Shown one piece after another: positions 27,260 through 37,826 of a DNA stretch of 64,000 nt. The position numbers and the translations under genes were made by a program. The stretch comes from Nocardioides guangzhouensis (lineage in GTDB: Bacteria; Actinomycetota; Actinomycetes; Propionibacteriales; Nocardioidaceae). Where the stretch lies: positions 1 through 64,000 of the forward strand of contig NZ_SDKM01000003.1 of NCBI RefSeq assembly GCF_004519545.1, read 5' to 3'. Under the pieces are notes generated by a model. That model worked only from the letters and a program-made list of their open reading frames with translations. It made no database searches and was not told the origin of the DNA. How positions within the stretch are numbered: the stretch's first letter is position 1; each line of letters begins with the position of its first letter.

Positions 27260-28090
27260 CTATCCAGCGGCAGGAGCGGCCACCGCGACCCGGTGCGCGC
27301 CGGCATAGACGTTCATCCCGCCGTCGCGGACGAACCCGGCGAGCGTCATGCCCGCCTCCTCGGCCAGGTCCACGGCCAGCGTCGAGGGGGCGGAGACCGC
27401 GGAGAGCACCGGCACCCCGGCCATCCAGGCCTTCTGCACCAGCTCGAACGACGTGCGCCCACTGACCTGCAGCAGCGTCCCGGCCAGCGGCAGCCGGCCC
27501 TCCGCCAGCGCCCAGCCGACCACCTTGTCGACGGCGTTGTGCCGGCCCACGTCCTCGCGGACGCACAGCACCTCGCCGGCCGCGGTGAACAGCCCGGCCG
27601 CGTGCAGGCCGCCGGTGCGCTCGAACACCGCCTGGGCGTCACGGAGCCGGTCGGGGAGCGCGGCCAGCAGCGTCGCCGGCACCCGCACGGCGTCGTCGGC
27701 GACCGACCAGCGAGCCGTCGTGCGGACGGCGTCGAGGCTGTCCTTGCCGCACACCCCGCACGAGCTCGAGGTGTAGAAGCTGCGTGCGAAGTCGGGGACC
27801 GCGACATGTGGTGCCAGGGTCACGTCGAGGACGTTGTGCGTCGGGTCCGGCCGGCCGTCGTCGCAGAAGCGGATCGCGACGACGTCGTCGGCGGCGCCGA
27901 CCACGCCCTCGGAGACCAGGAACCCGGCGGCCAGCTCGACGTCGTCGCCGGGGGTGCGCATGGTCACCGCGACCGCGGTGCCGTCGACCCGGATCTCCAG
28001 CGGCTCCTCGACGGCCAGCGTGTCGGGTCGCGCGGTCGCCGCGTCACCGCGCAGCCGCAGCACCTTGCGCCGGTCGGACCTCCTGCCCAT
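27260..28090 (-). CDS. fdhD: Formate dehydrogenase accessory sulfurtransferase FdhD
   Basis: 276 aa from the ATG at 28090. The active-site loop SSSCGVCGK holds Cys111 and Cys114, and FERTGGLHAAGLF, VREDVGRHNAVDKVVG and QVSGRTSFELVQKA are conserved FdhD motifs. FdhD moves sulfur from a cysteine desulfurase to the Mo/W-bis-MGD cofactor of formate dehydrogenases. No formate dehydrogenase gene is in the window, though two molybdenum hydroxylases lie on either side. Confidence 0.95.
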   Translation of the reverse strand: MGRRSDRRKVLRLRGDAATARPDTLAVEEPLEIRVDGTAVAVTMRTPGDDVELAAGFLVSEGVVGAADDVVAIRFCDDGRPDPTHNVLDVTLAPHVAVPDFARSFYTSSSCGVCGKDSLDAVRTTARWSVADDAVRVPATLLAALPDRLRDAQAVFERTGGLHAAGLFTAAGEVLCVREDVGRHNAVDKVVGWALAEGRLPLAGTLLQVSGRTSFELVQKAWMAGVPVLSAVSAPSTLAVDLAEEAGMTLAGFVRDGGMNVYAGAHRVAVAAPAAG

Positions 28091-28124
28091 GTGCCGATCC
28101 AAGCACGGTTCCGGTCGTCGTGGG

Positions 28125-29102
28125 TCAGCCGGACACCACCCGGCCGTGCGGACGCCCGGGGTCGGCGTACACCGGGTCGCCCTCGCCGGCCCGCAGCGCC
28201 TCGAGCTGCGCGCAGACCGCGACGCCGTAGAAGAACGAGATCGCCGACAGCAGCGACCACAGCAGCAGCGCGAACACCCCGGCCAGCGGGCCGTAGACGT
28301 CGCCGAACGACCCGCTCAGCTTCACGTACGCCGCGAGCCCGGCGGTGGCGAGCATGCTCGCGGTCACCGCGATGCCGGACCCCAGTGCGAGCCAGGACAG
28401 GGCCGGCTGGGTGCGCCGCGGGGCGTGGTCGAGCAGCACTGCGATCGCGAACACCAGCAGCGCCAGCCCGATCGGCCAGCGCACGACGTCCCAGGCGTCG
28501 ACCATCCCCTCGGACCAGCCGTAGTAGCGCGCCATCGCGTCCCCGAACGCGCCGCCGGCGACCACCACCAGGAACCCGATGCCGACCGGGGCGGCGAGCA
28601 CCGCGGTCAGCACGGCGGCGCGGCCGTACTTCGCGACCGCCCTCCGGTCCCGCCGGATGCCGTAGATCCGGTTGCTGCCGCGCTCGACCTGCGCCATCGC
28701 CGTGGTCATCGACAGCAGGGCAAAGCCGAGGCCGAGCGCCAGCGCCAGCTCGCCGGCCTCCTCGCTGGTGTCCTCACCGGTGACGGCACCGGCCAGCGCG
28801 TCCTGCCCGCTGCTGCCGGGGGAGACCGCCTCGATGGTCTGCGCCACCACCCGGGACGGCCGCTCCTGGTCGAGGTCGGCGGCCAGGCCGGTCAGCGCGA
28901 GCAGGAACGGCACCACCGCCAGGCAGGCCTGGAGAGCCAGGGCGCGGCTGTTGGTGAACCCGTCGCCGTACCGGAAGCGCACGAACGAGTCGACCGCGAT
29001 CCGGCGCACGCCGTGCCGGCGCACCATCCGCCAGGCGTCCTCGGCGTCGAGCTCGTCGCCGTCCATCTCCGTGGTGACCGGGACCGTGCGTGCCGTCGTC
29101 AC
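28125..29102 (-). CDS. YihY/BrkB-type inner-membrane protein
   Basis: 325 aa, GTG start overlapping the ltrA stop. About six spans are seen, starting ALALQACLAVVPFLLALTGLA and ending VYGPLAGVFALLLWSLLSAISFFYGVAVCAQLEALR. The last segment is the most conserved part of the YihY/virulence factor BrkB family. Function in bacteria is unclear (suggested transport or cell-envelope roles). It is the last gene of the leftward run from the purine operon but probably unrelated to it. Confidence 0.85.
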   Translation of the reverse strand: MTTARTVPVTTEMDGDELDAEDAWRMVRRHGVRRIAVDSFVRFRYGDGFTNSRALALQACLAVVPFLLALTGLAADLDQERPSRVVAQTIEAVSPGSSGQDALAGAVTGEDTSEEAGELALALGLGFALLSMTTAMAQVERGSNRIYGIRRDRRAVAKYGRAAVLTAVLAAPVGIGFLVVVAGGAFGDAMARYYGWSEGMVDAWDVVRWPIGLALLVFAIAVLLDHAPRRTQPALSWLALGSGIAVTASMLATAGLAAYVKLSGSFGDVYGPLAGVFALLLWSLLSAISFFYGVAVCAQLEALRAGEGDPVYADPGRPHGRVVSG

Positions 29103-30345
29103 AGGGCGGCCACGACCTCGGCGTTGTGGCGGTGCCCGACCAGCTCGTAGCCGGCCACGGTCACCCACGGGACGAGCGAGAGCACGACCAGGCTGACCGC
29201 GAGCGACGCGCCGGCGGAGGCGAGCAGGACGGCCGCCGCAAGCAGCACCCCCGAACCGGCGAGCAGCACCCAGTGGAACGGGTCGTAGCTGTGCGAGAGG
29301 TGGGCGTAGAGCAGGTAGAGCAGGGCCACGTAGATCCCCACCGGGATCGTCACGCTCATCGTCGTGCCGAAGGTGCCGAGCTCGGAGTGGTGCTCGAGGT
29401 AGTACGCCGCGACGTGCAGCCCGGCGCCCACCGCGACCACCGCCCCGAACAGCGGGATGTGGCCGTAGCCCCAGCCGAAGCCGCGCTCGCGGCGTCGGCT
29501 CAGGATCGTCCCGTGCGGGATCACGAAGTAGGTCCACCAGAGCCCGAAGACCAGGACCACTCCGGCCAGGCCGACCAGCACGAAGTCGACCGACCAGCCC
29601 TCGCCGTGCGGTCCGACGATCGCGCTCATCGAGGCCATCGTGCCGATCATCCCCTCGCCGAGCGCGATGATGACCACAGGCCGTAGCGCTCGGCGATGTG
29701 GTGCGCGTGCCACGGCGTCCCGGTGCCCCGGTGCTCGGCGACGAACGGCCCGGCCATCTCCACCAGGATCAGCAGACCGGCCCACAGGAACATGGTGAGC
29801 ACGCCGGTCTTCGCGACCAGCAGCGCGATCCAGCCGACCTGCGCGACCAGCACGTAGCCGACGTACGTCAGGCAGACGGTCCGGCGGTCGGGGTCCTGGC
29901 GCGCCGCCCGGAGCCACTGGAAGGTCATCGCCACGCGCATCACGACGTAGCCCAGGACCATCACCCCGTTGTCAACGTGGGCGGCACCGTCGAGCGAGGC
30001 GAACATGTCGGAGAGCCCGAGCGCGAACACGAGGACGCCGAGCATCTGCACCATCGTGCTGAGCCGGTGCGCCCAGTCGTCGGTGTCGTAGGCGGAGGAG
30101 TACCAGGAGAAGTTGATCCAGGCCCAGGTGATGCCGAAGGTGGCGAAGCAGAAGCCGACCACCCCGACCCGGACCTGGTCCTCGGCGAGGTAGTGGGCGA
30201 GCTCGTCGGCGGCGATCCCGAACGCGACCACGAAGGTCAGGTCGAACATCAGCTCCAGCGGCGTGGCCGCCCGGTGGTGCTCGTCGGGGTCGCGGCCGGA
30301 CATCGGGATGATCCCGTGGCGCAGGTCGCTCACTGGGGTGTTCAT
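29099..30345 (-). pseudogene. Low temperature requirement protein A (LtrA), frameshifted
   Basis: The first 220 residues (from the ATG at 30345) show the LtrA start TPLELMFDLTFVVAFGIAADELAHYL and many spans, up to HHIAERYGL. The matching continuation VIIALGEGMIGTMASMSAIVGP lies in another frame down to 29099. Inserting one base near 29675-29680 restores a 415-aa protein with HIAERYGL joined to VIIALGEG, as in intact LtrA. This is a one-base deletion, or a sequencing error. LtrA is a membrane protein of unknown mechanism. Confidence 0.82.
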
Positions 30346-30355
30346 GGCCCGGAGT

Positions 30356-31342
30356 CTAGGGAGCGGGGACCGGGTCCCCCCAGACCCGGAGCCGGGCCAT
30401 CCCGCCGTCGGGGTAGACGTCGACCCGGACGTGGGTGACGGTCCGGTGCTCCGCGACCAGGAACCGGTGCCGGGTGTCCGGCCGCGCCGGCCGGCGGGGG
30501 ACCAGGTCGAACCACGCCACCTCGTCGAACGCCTCGGCCGGGTCGTCGAGGTCCGCTCCCGCGGCCGAGCAGCCGGACAGCCGGAACTCGCCGGGCGCGT
30601 TGCCCAGGAAGTACGACGTGTCGAGCTCGACGTGGCGCACCAGGCCGGGCAGCCCGAGCCGGAACAGCGCCCAGTCGTTGCCGCCGTCGCGGCGCCGGGC
30701 GTTCTCCCAGCCCTCGCCCATGTGCCGCGCCCGGCCCGGTTCGATGAGCCGGGCCGCCGAGCCGTAGAAGGCGTCGGAGCACGCCACCAGGCTGCCGCCG
30801 TTCTCGCGTGCGGCGAGGTCCGTGCCGCCGGCGAACCGCGGGTCCGGGCGTGCCTCGCCGTGCACCCGGAACCGGGCCACGCCGCCGTCGGGGTGGATGG
30901 TCAGCCGGACGTGGGTCCAGACCCGGTCGTCGGCCACCGGATAGGCGTTCGCGGTGTCGCCGAGGGCGGCGGACCGCTCGACCAGCGTCGTCCAGGTGAG
31001 GGCCGGCAGCTCGTCGGCGGCGGGGTAGCCGTCCACGACCGCGGCCTCGACGGACACCTCGGGCGGGTAGTTGCCGGTGAAGAACGCGGTGTCCACCACC
31101 ACCCCGCGGACCACGCCGGGCTCGCCGAGCCGGACCACCGCCCAGTCCGAGCCTGGCTCCCGACGGCGCCGGGTCTCCCAGCCGTCGTACTCCTTGCCCT
31201 TGTGGCCGAACGTGTGCACCGCCTGCGGCGGCTCCGGCCGGACGAGGTTCTCGCGCGGCGCGAAGAACTCGTCGTTCGCGGCCACCACGCTGCCACCGAA
31301 CGCGCGCGAGGCCAGGTCGGTGAGGCCCCGGAAGTCGGTCAT
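30356..31342 (-). CDS. alc: Allantoicase
   Basis: 328 aa from the ATG at 31342. Two jelly-roll repeats typical of allantoicase are visible: residues 1-165 ([34 protein letters not shown]) and 175-325 ([34 protein letters not shown]). It hydrolyses allantoate to ureidoglycolate and urea. Its start overlaps the allantoinase stop (ATGA), so the two are translated together. Last recognisable gene of the purine operon. Confidence 0.95.
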   Translation of the reverse strand: MTDFRGLTDLASRAFGGSVVAANDEFFAPRENLVRPEPPQAVHTFGHKGKEYDGWETRRRREPGSDWAVVRLGEPGVVRGVVVDTAFFTGNYPPEVSVEAAVVDGYPAADELPALTWTTLVERSAALGDTANAYPVADDRVWTHVRLTIHPDGGVARFRVHGEARPDPRFAGGTDLAARENGGSLVACSDAFYGSAARLIEPGRARHMGEGWENARRRDGGNDWALFRLGLPGLVRHVELDTSYFLGNAPGEFRLSGCSAAGADLDDPAEAFDEVAWFDLVPRRPARPDTRHRFLVAEHRTVTHVRVDVYPDGGMARLRVWGDPVPAP

Positions 31343-32682
31343 GGCTGCCTCCTCAGCAGTCGCCCGGTCGGAGGCCCGACCGGCTCGCCGCCCGCCACCA
31401 CGGTCTGCCCGCCGAGCCAGACCCGGCGCACGGCGCCGGTCAGCTCCTGCCCGGCGTACGGCGTGAGCGGGTGCCGGTGCTGCAGCCGGGCCGGGTCGAC
31501 GACGAACGCCTCGTCGCGGGCGAACACCACCAGGTCGGCGTCGTTGCCCGGCGCGATCGCCCCCTTCTGCGGCAACCCGGCGACGGCGGCCGGTGCCTCG
31601 GACATCCACCGGACCACGTCGGTGAGCGGCACGCCCCGGGCGCGGGCCGCGGTCCACATCGCCGGCAGCCCGAGCTGGACCGACGCGATCCCGCCCCACG
31701 CGGCGTCGAAGTCACCGGTGTCGAGGCGCTTGAGGTCGGGCGTCGACGGCGAGTGGTCGGAGACCACGCAGTCGATGACGCCCTCGGCCAGGGCGTCCCA
31801 CAGCCGGTCCTGGTTGGCGGTGTCGCGGATCGGTGGGCAGCACTTGAACTCGGTGCGGCCGTCGGCGATCCGGTCGGCGCTCAGGGTGAGGTAGTGCGGG
31901 CAGGTCTCGACGCTCACCCGGATCCCGGCCCGCCGGGCGCGGCGCAGCCGCGGCACCGCGGCCGCGCTCGAGAGGTGGAGCACGTGCACCCGGGTGTCGT
32001 GCCGGCCTGCCGCCAGCAGGAGCCCGGTGACCGCGGCCTGCTCGGCCTCGGCCGGGCGGGAGGCGACGAACGAGGCGTACGACGGGCCGGCGCACCCGGG
32101 TGCCTCGGCCAGCACCTCGGCGTCCTCCGCGTGCACGACCATCAGTCCGTCGAACGCGGCCACCTCGGCCAGCGCCGCGTCGAGCTGCTCCCACGACAAC
32201 GGCGGGAACTCGGGCACGCCGCTGTCGACGAGGAAGCACTTGAAGCCCTGCACGCCCGCCTCGTGCAGCTCGACGAGCCGGCCGAGCGAGGCCGGCACCG
32301 CGCCGCCCCAGAACGCCACGTCGACGTGGCACTGGCCGGCCGCGGCGCGCCGCTTGGCCTGCAGGGCGGCCACGTCGGTGGTGGCCGGGATCGAGTTCAG
32401 CGGCATGTCCACGATCGTGGTGACCCCACCGGCGGCCGCGGCCCGGGTCGCGGTGGCGAAGCCCTCCCAGGCGGTCCGACCGGGCTCGTTGACGTGCACG
32501 TGGGAGTCCACCAGCCCCGGGAGCAGCACCTCGTCGGCGGCCAGCACGACCCGCTGCGCCGCCTCGACCGGCGTACCGGCAGCGAGGACGTCGGCGACCC
32601 GTCCGGCGACGACCGTGACCACCGCCGGCTGGACCGCGCCGTCGACCAGCACCTCCCCCTCGATCGCGAGCTCGGCGGCCAC
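31339..32682 (-). CDS. allB: Allantoinase
   Basis: 447 aa, GTG start at 32682. It belongs to the metal-dependent amidohydrolases: [17 protein letters not shown] supplies the first metal histidines, [10 protein letters not shown] holds the candidate bridging lysine, VHAEDAEV and HVLHLSSA follow, and VSDHSPST carries the catalytic aspartate. It opens allantoin to allantoate. The EPG and CPHYL motifs favour allantoinase over hydantoinase, and the operon agrees. Upstream, DUF6986 stops 2 bases before its start. Confidence 0.95.
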   Translation of the reverse strand: MAAELAIEGEVLVDGAVQPAVVTVVAGRVADVLAAGTPVEAAQRVVLAADEVLLPGLVDSHVHVNEPGRTAWEGFATATRAAAAGGVTTIVDMPLNSIPATTDVAALQAKRRAAAGQCHVDVAFWGGAVPASLGRLVELHEAGVQGFKCFLVDSGVPEFPPLSWEQLDAALAEVAAFDGLMVVHAEDAEVLAEAPGCAGPSYASFVASRPAEAEQAAVTGLLLAAGRHDTRVHVLHLSSAAAVPRLRRARRAGIRVSVETCPHYLTLSADRIADGRTEFKCCPPIRDTANQDRLWDALAEGVIDCVVSDHSPSTPDLKRLDTGDFDAAWGGIASVQLGLPAMWTAARARGVPLTDVVRWMSEAPAAVAGLPQKGAIAPGNDADLVVFARDEAFVVDPARLQHRHPLTPYAGQELTGAVRRVWLGGQTVVAGGEPVGPPTGRLLRRQP

Positions 32683-32684
32683 CC

Positions 32685-33925
32685 TCAGCCCCGCAGCCGG
32701 GTCAGCTCGTCGAGGCGCTCCGGGGTCGTGGCCGCGGCCACCTCGTCGGCGGTGAGCGCGCCGCAGCGCAGCCCGCGGGCCAGGAACCCGGCCAGCGCCC
32801 GGACCGTGGCCGGCTCGTCGAGGACCGCGGAGCCGGTGCCGCCGAGGTAGTCCGCCAGCCGCGCCACCGCGGCATCGCGCCCCGCCCGGAAGAACAGGAA
32901 CGTCGCCAGGTAGCGGGTGGGCAGCTGCGCGGGGTGCAGGTCCCAGCCCTGCCACAGCCCGCCGTGCAGGGCCCGCGAGACCAGCCGGAAGTGGGTCGCC
33001 CAGCCGGCCCGCACCTGCCCCGGTGTGCCCGCCGGCAGCAGGTTCGTGGAGCCGTCGACGACCGGGACGCTGGTGCCGGCGGCGGCCAGCATCATCACCT
33101 GCTTGGCGTGGTCGGCGACCGGGTGGTCGAGGGCCTGCTGGCCGGCGGCGATGCCGAGCGCGGCGGTGTAGTCGTAGGTGCCGAAGTGCAGGCCGGTGCA
33201 CCGGCCCTCGGCGGCGTGCACGATCCGGGCCACCGTCGCGGTGCCGTCGGCGCCGAGCACCGCCTGCGGGGTCTCGACCTGGACCTCGAAGCCGAGCCGC
33301 CCGGCGGGCAGGGCGTACGCCGCCTCGAGCCGCTCGCAGACCAGCACCATCGCGGTCACCTGCTCCACGGAGGTGACCTTGGGCAGGGTCAGCCGGAACC
33401 CGGCCGGCAGCGGCCCGGCCTCCAGCGCGGCACCCAGCGCGAGGTCGAGCGTGCGCAGCCCGCGGGCCCTGGTCGGCGCCTCGAGGCACTTGAACCGCAG
33501 CCCCCAGTACGCCGGCGCGGTGCCGCCGACCGCGGCCCGGGCGGTCTCGCCGACGGCACCGGCGGCGTCGCCGTCCTCGTCAGTGCCGCGGTAGCCGTCC
33601 TCCAGGTCGATGCGCAGGTCCTCGACCGGCTCGGCCTCCAGCTTGGCCAGCACCAGCGGCCAGGCGTCGGCGACCGCGGCCGGGTCGGCGCCGACGACGC
33701 CGGCCATCGCGTCCGGGTCGGGCGCGTGCTCGTCCAGGGCGTCCTGCGCCGCGGCACCCCAGCGGGCCGGCAGGTCGGCGGTGACCCGGTCGGCGGGGAC
33801 GTAGACGGTGTGCACCGGCTGGCGGGTGCCCGGCTGCCCGGGATGGCGGACGGCCAGCTCCTGGTCGGCCCCGGCCAGCACCGCGTCGACCAGCGCCAGG
33901 TCCTCGGACCGGAGGCGGGGTCTGG

Positions 33926-33929
<4 letters not shown>
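32685..33929 (-). CDS. DUF6986 aldolase/citrate-lyase-like protein
   Basis: 414 aa, GTG start inside the malate synthase stop. The fold looks like the HpcH/HpaI/CitE barrel: [55 protein letters not shown]. The acidic residues in LEDGY and VETPQ fit the metal site of that superfamily. Its reaction is not known. Lying between malate synthase and allantoinase, it may handle ureidoglycolate or glyoxylate; that is inference. Confidence 0.8.
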
Positions 33930-35488
<1,559 letters not shown>

Positions 35489-35501
35489 TCGGATGGGGTG
35501 A

Positions 35502-37826
35502 TCATCGCGTCCCCGTCAGGTCCTCGGGCCGCACCGGGACCCGGCGTACGTCGATCCCGGTGGCCGCCCGGACCGCGGCGAGGACCGCCGGGCCGGAGGA
35601 GATCGTCGGTGCCTCGCCCACCCCGCGCACGCCGTACGGCGCGTGGGGGTCGGCGTACTCGAGGACCTCGATCGGCATCGGGGGCACGTCGAGGATGGTC
35701 GGGATGAGGTAGTCGGTGAACGACGGGTTGGTGACCTTGCCGTCGACCACCTGGATCTCCTCCATCAGCGCCAGCCCGAGCCCCTGGGTGCTGCCGCCCT
35801 GGATCTGCCCGACCACGGCCTGCGGGTTGACCGCCTTGCCGACGTCCTGGGTGCAGGCGAGCTCGACCACCTTGACCAGCCCGAGCTCCACGTCGACGTC
35901 GACGACGGCGCGGTGCGCGGCGAAGGCGTACTGCACGTGGGCGTCGCCCTGCCCGGTCTCCGGGTCGATCGGGTACGTCGTCCGGTGCCGCCACTCGACG
36001 GTGTCCTCGACGGCGGCGTCCCCCAGCAGGTCGGCGAGCGCGACCACGGTGCCGCCGGTGCGGTCGACCACGTCGCCGTGCTCGAGCCGCAGGTCGTCGA
36101 CGTCGCGGCCCAGCCGGGTCGCCGCCATCGTCAGGGTCAGCCGGCGGACGCTCTCGCACGCGGCCTTGACCGCGCCCCCGGTCACGTAGGTCTGGCGGGA
36201 CGCCGAGCTGGAGCCGGCCGACCCGACCTGGGTGTCCTTGGCGGCCAGCACCACGACGTCGACGCCGAGCTCGGTGCGGGCGATCTGCTGCTCGACCGTG
36301 ACCAGGCCCTGGCCGACCTCGGCGGCCGCGGTGTGCACGGTGACCATCGGCACCCCGCCGGCGGCGAACAGCCGGACCCGGGCGGTGGAGTAGTCGTCGA
36401 AGCCCTCAGAGAACCCGACGTTCTTGTAGGCCACTGCGTAGCCGACGCCGCGGCGCACGCCCTCGCCGTGGGTGGTGTTGGAGACGCCGCCCGGCAGTCG
36501 GCGCAGGTCGAGCTCGGCGCCGCCCGGGGGCAGCGGCATCGCCTGCAGGCGCTGCATCAGCTCGGCCACCGGGGCCGCGCTGTCGACGACCTGTCCGGTC
36601 GGGGCCACCGACCCCTCGTGGAAGCCGTTGCGGACCCGGATCTCGACCGGGTCGAGCCCGACCGCGTCGGCGAGCCGGTCCATCACGGCCTCGATCGCAA
36701 ACGCCGCCTGGACAGAGCCGAAGCCGCGCATCGCTCCGCAGGGTGGATTGTTGGTGTAGGCGCCGAAGCAGTCGACCTCGACGTTCGGGATCTCGTAGGG
36801 GCCGAGTCCCATGGTGCCGGCGTTGCCGACCACGGCCGGGGTGCTCGACGCGTAGGCGCCGCCGTCGAGGTGGATGGTCACCGTGGCGTGGACGAGCCGG
36901 CCGTCGCGGTCGGCGCCGTACTCGTAGTGCATCCGGGCGGGGTGCCGGTGCACGTGCCCGAAGAAGGACTCCTCGCGGTTGTAGACCATCTTCACCGGCT
37001 TGCCGGTGTGCAGCGCGAGCAGGCAGCCGTGCACGTGCATGGAGAGGTCCTCGCGGCCGCCGAACGCGCCGCCGACCCCGGCCAGCTGGAGGCGGACCTG
37101 GTCGGGGCGCAGGCCGAGCGCCGAGCACACCTGGCGCTGGTCGACGTGCAGCCACTGGGTGGCGACCAGCAGGTCGACGCCGCCGAGGCCGTCGGGGACC
37201 GCCAGCCCGGACTCCGGGCCGAGGAACGCCTGGTCCTGCATGCCGACCTCGTAGTCGCCGGAGACCACGACCTCGCCGCGCACCGTCCGGTCGCCGCGGC
37301 GTACCTTCACGTGCCGGACCAGGTTGCCGGCGGCGTGCACCTGCGGGCTCTCGGGCGCCAGCGCCGCGACCGCGTCGGTCACCGGCTCCAGCAGCTCGTA
37401 GTCGACCGCGATCCGGGCGGCCGCGCGCCGGGCGACCTCGGGGTGGTCGGCGGCCACCAGCGCGACCGGCTCGCCCTGGTAGCGCACCGTGTCGATCGCC
37501 AGCACCGGCTGGTCCTGGTGCTCGAGGCCGTAGGTCTTCCGTCCGGGCACGTCCTCGTGGGTGAGCACCGCGAACACGCCGGGCAGGGTGAGCGCCTCGG
37601 TCAGGTCGATGCCGCGGATCCGGGCGTGCGGGTGCGGGCTGCGCAGGGTGACGCCCCAGAGCATGTCGTCGCGCCACAGGTCGCTGGCGTAGGCGAAGTC
37701 GCCGGTCACCTTGAGCACCCCGTCCGGGCGCTCCGGCGACGTCCCGACCCCACCCTCGGTGGTCGAGGAGCGAGCGCCAGCGAGCGTCTCGAAACCCGTC
37801 CCGAAACCACTGGTCGTGTCCGTCAT
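35502..37826 (-). CDS. Xanthine dehydrogenase, molybdenum-binding subunit
   Basis: 774 aa. Mo-hydroxylase motifs: GVGGAFGGREDLSMHVH, PPCGAMRGFGSVQ, TAAAEVGQGLVTVEQQ, and C-terminal YGVRGVGEAP with the catalytic Glu. AMRGFG rather than AYXCSFR separates it from CO dehydrogenase. It takes hypoxanthine/xanthine to urate. Residues 10-23 (GTGFETLAGARSST) are coded by a 39-bp repeat (37758-37796) that also occurs in the gene at 60772; the usual N-terminus resumes at VGTSPERPDGVLKVTG. ATGA overlap with the deaminase upstream. Confidence 0.93.
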   Translation of the reverse strand: MTDTTSGFGTGFETLAGARSSTTEGGVGTSPERPDGVLKVTGDFAYASDLWRDDMLWGVTLRSPHPHARIRGIDLTEALTLPGVFAVLTHEDVPGRKTYGLEHQDQPVLAIDTVRYQGEPVALVAADHPEVARRAAARIAVDYELLEPVTDAVAALAPESPQVHAAGNLVRHVKVRRGDRTVRGEVVVSGDYEVGMQDQAFLGPESGLAVPDGLGGVDLLVATQWLHVDQRQVCSALGLRPDQVRLQLAGVGGAFGGREDLSMHVHGCLLALHTGKPVKMVYNREESFFGHVHRHPARMHYEYGADRDGRLVHATVTIHLDGGAYASSTPAVVGNAGTMGLGPYEIPNVEVDCFGAYTNNPPCGAMRGFGSVQAAFAIEAVMDRLADAVGLDPVEIRVRNGFHEGSVAPTGQVVDSAAPVAELMQRLQAMPLPPGGAELDLRRLPGGVSNTTHGEGVRRGVGYAVAYKNVGFSEGFDDYSTARVRLFAAGGVPMVTVHTAAAEVGQGLVTVEQQIARTELGVDVVVLAAKDTQVGSAGSSSASRQTYVTGGAVKAACESVRRLTLTMAATRLGRDVDDLRLEHGDVVDRTGGTVVALADLLGDAAVEDTVEWRHRTTYPIDPETGQGDAHVQYAFAAHRAVVDVDVELGLVKVVELACTQDVGKAVNPQAVVGQIQGGSTQGLGLALMEEIQVVDGKVTNPSFTDYLIPTILDVPPMPIEVLEYADPHAPYGVRGVGEAPTISSGPAVLAAVRAATGIDVRRVPVRPEDLTGTR
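37758..37796. repeat. 39-bp dispersed repeat, copy in the xdh Mo-subunit gene
   Basis: On the minus strand it begins GGTTTCGAGACGCTCGC and ends CGCTCCTCGACCACC; 33 of 39 bases match the copy at 61425-61463. It is partly palindromic (CGAGACG-CTCGC against GCTCGCTCCTCG). Being 39 bases long it adds 13 codons without breaking the frame. Confidence 0.8.
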
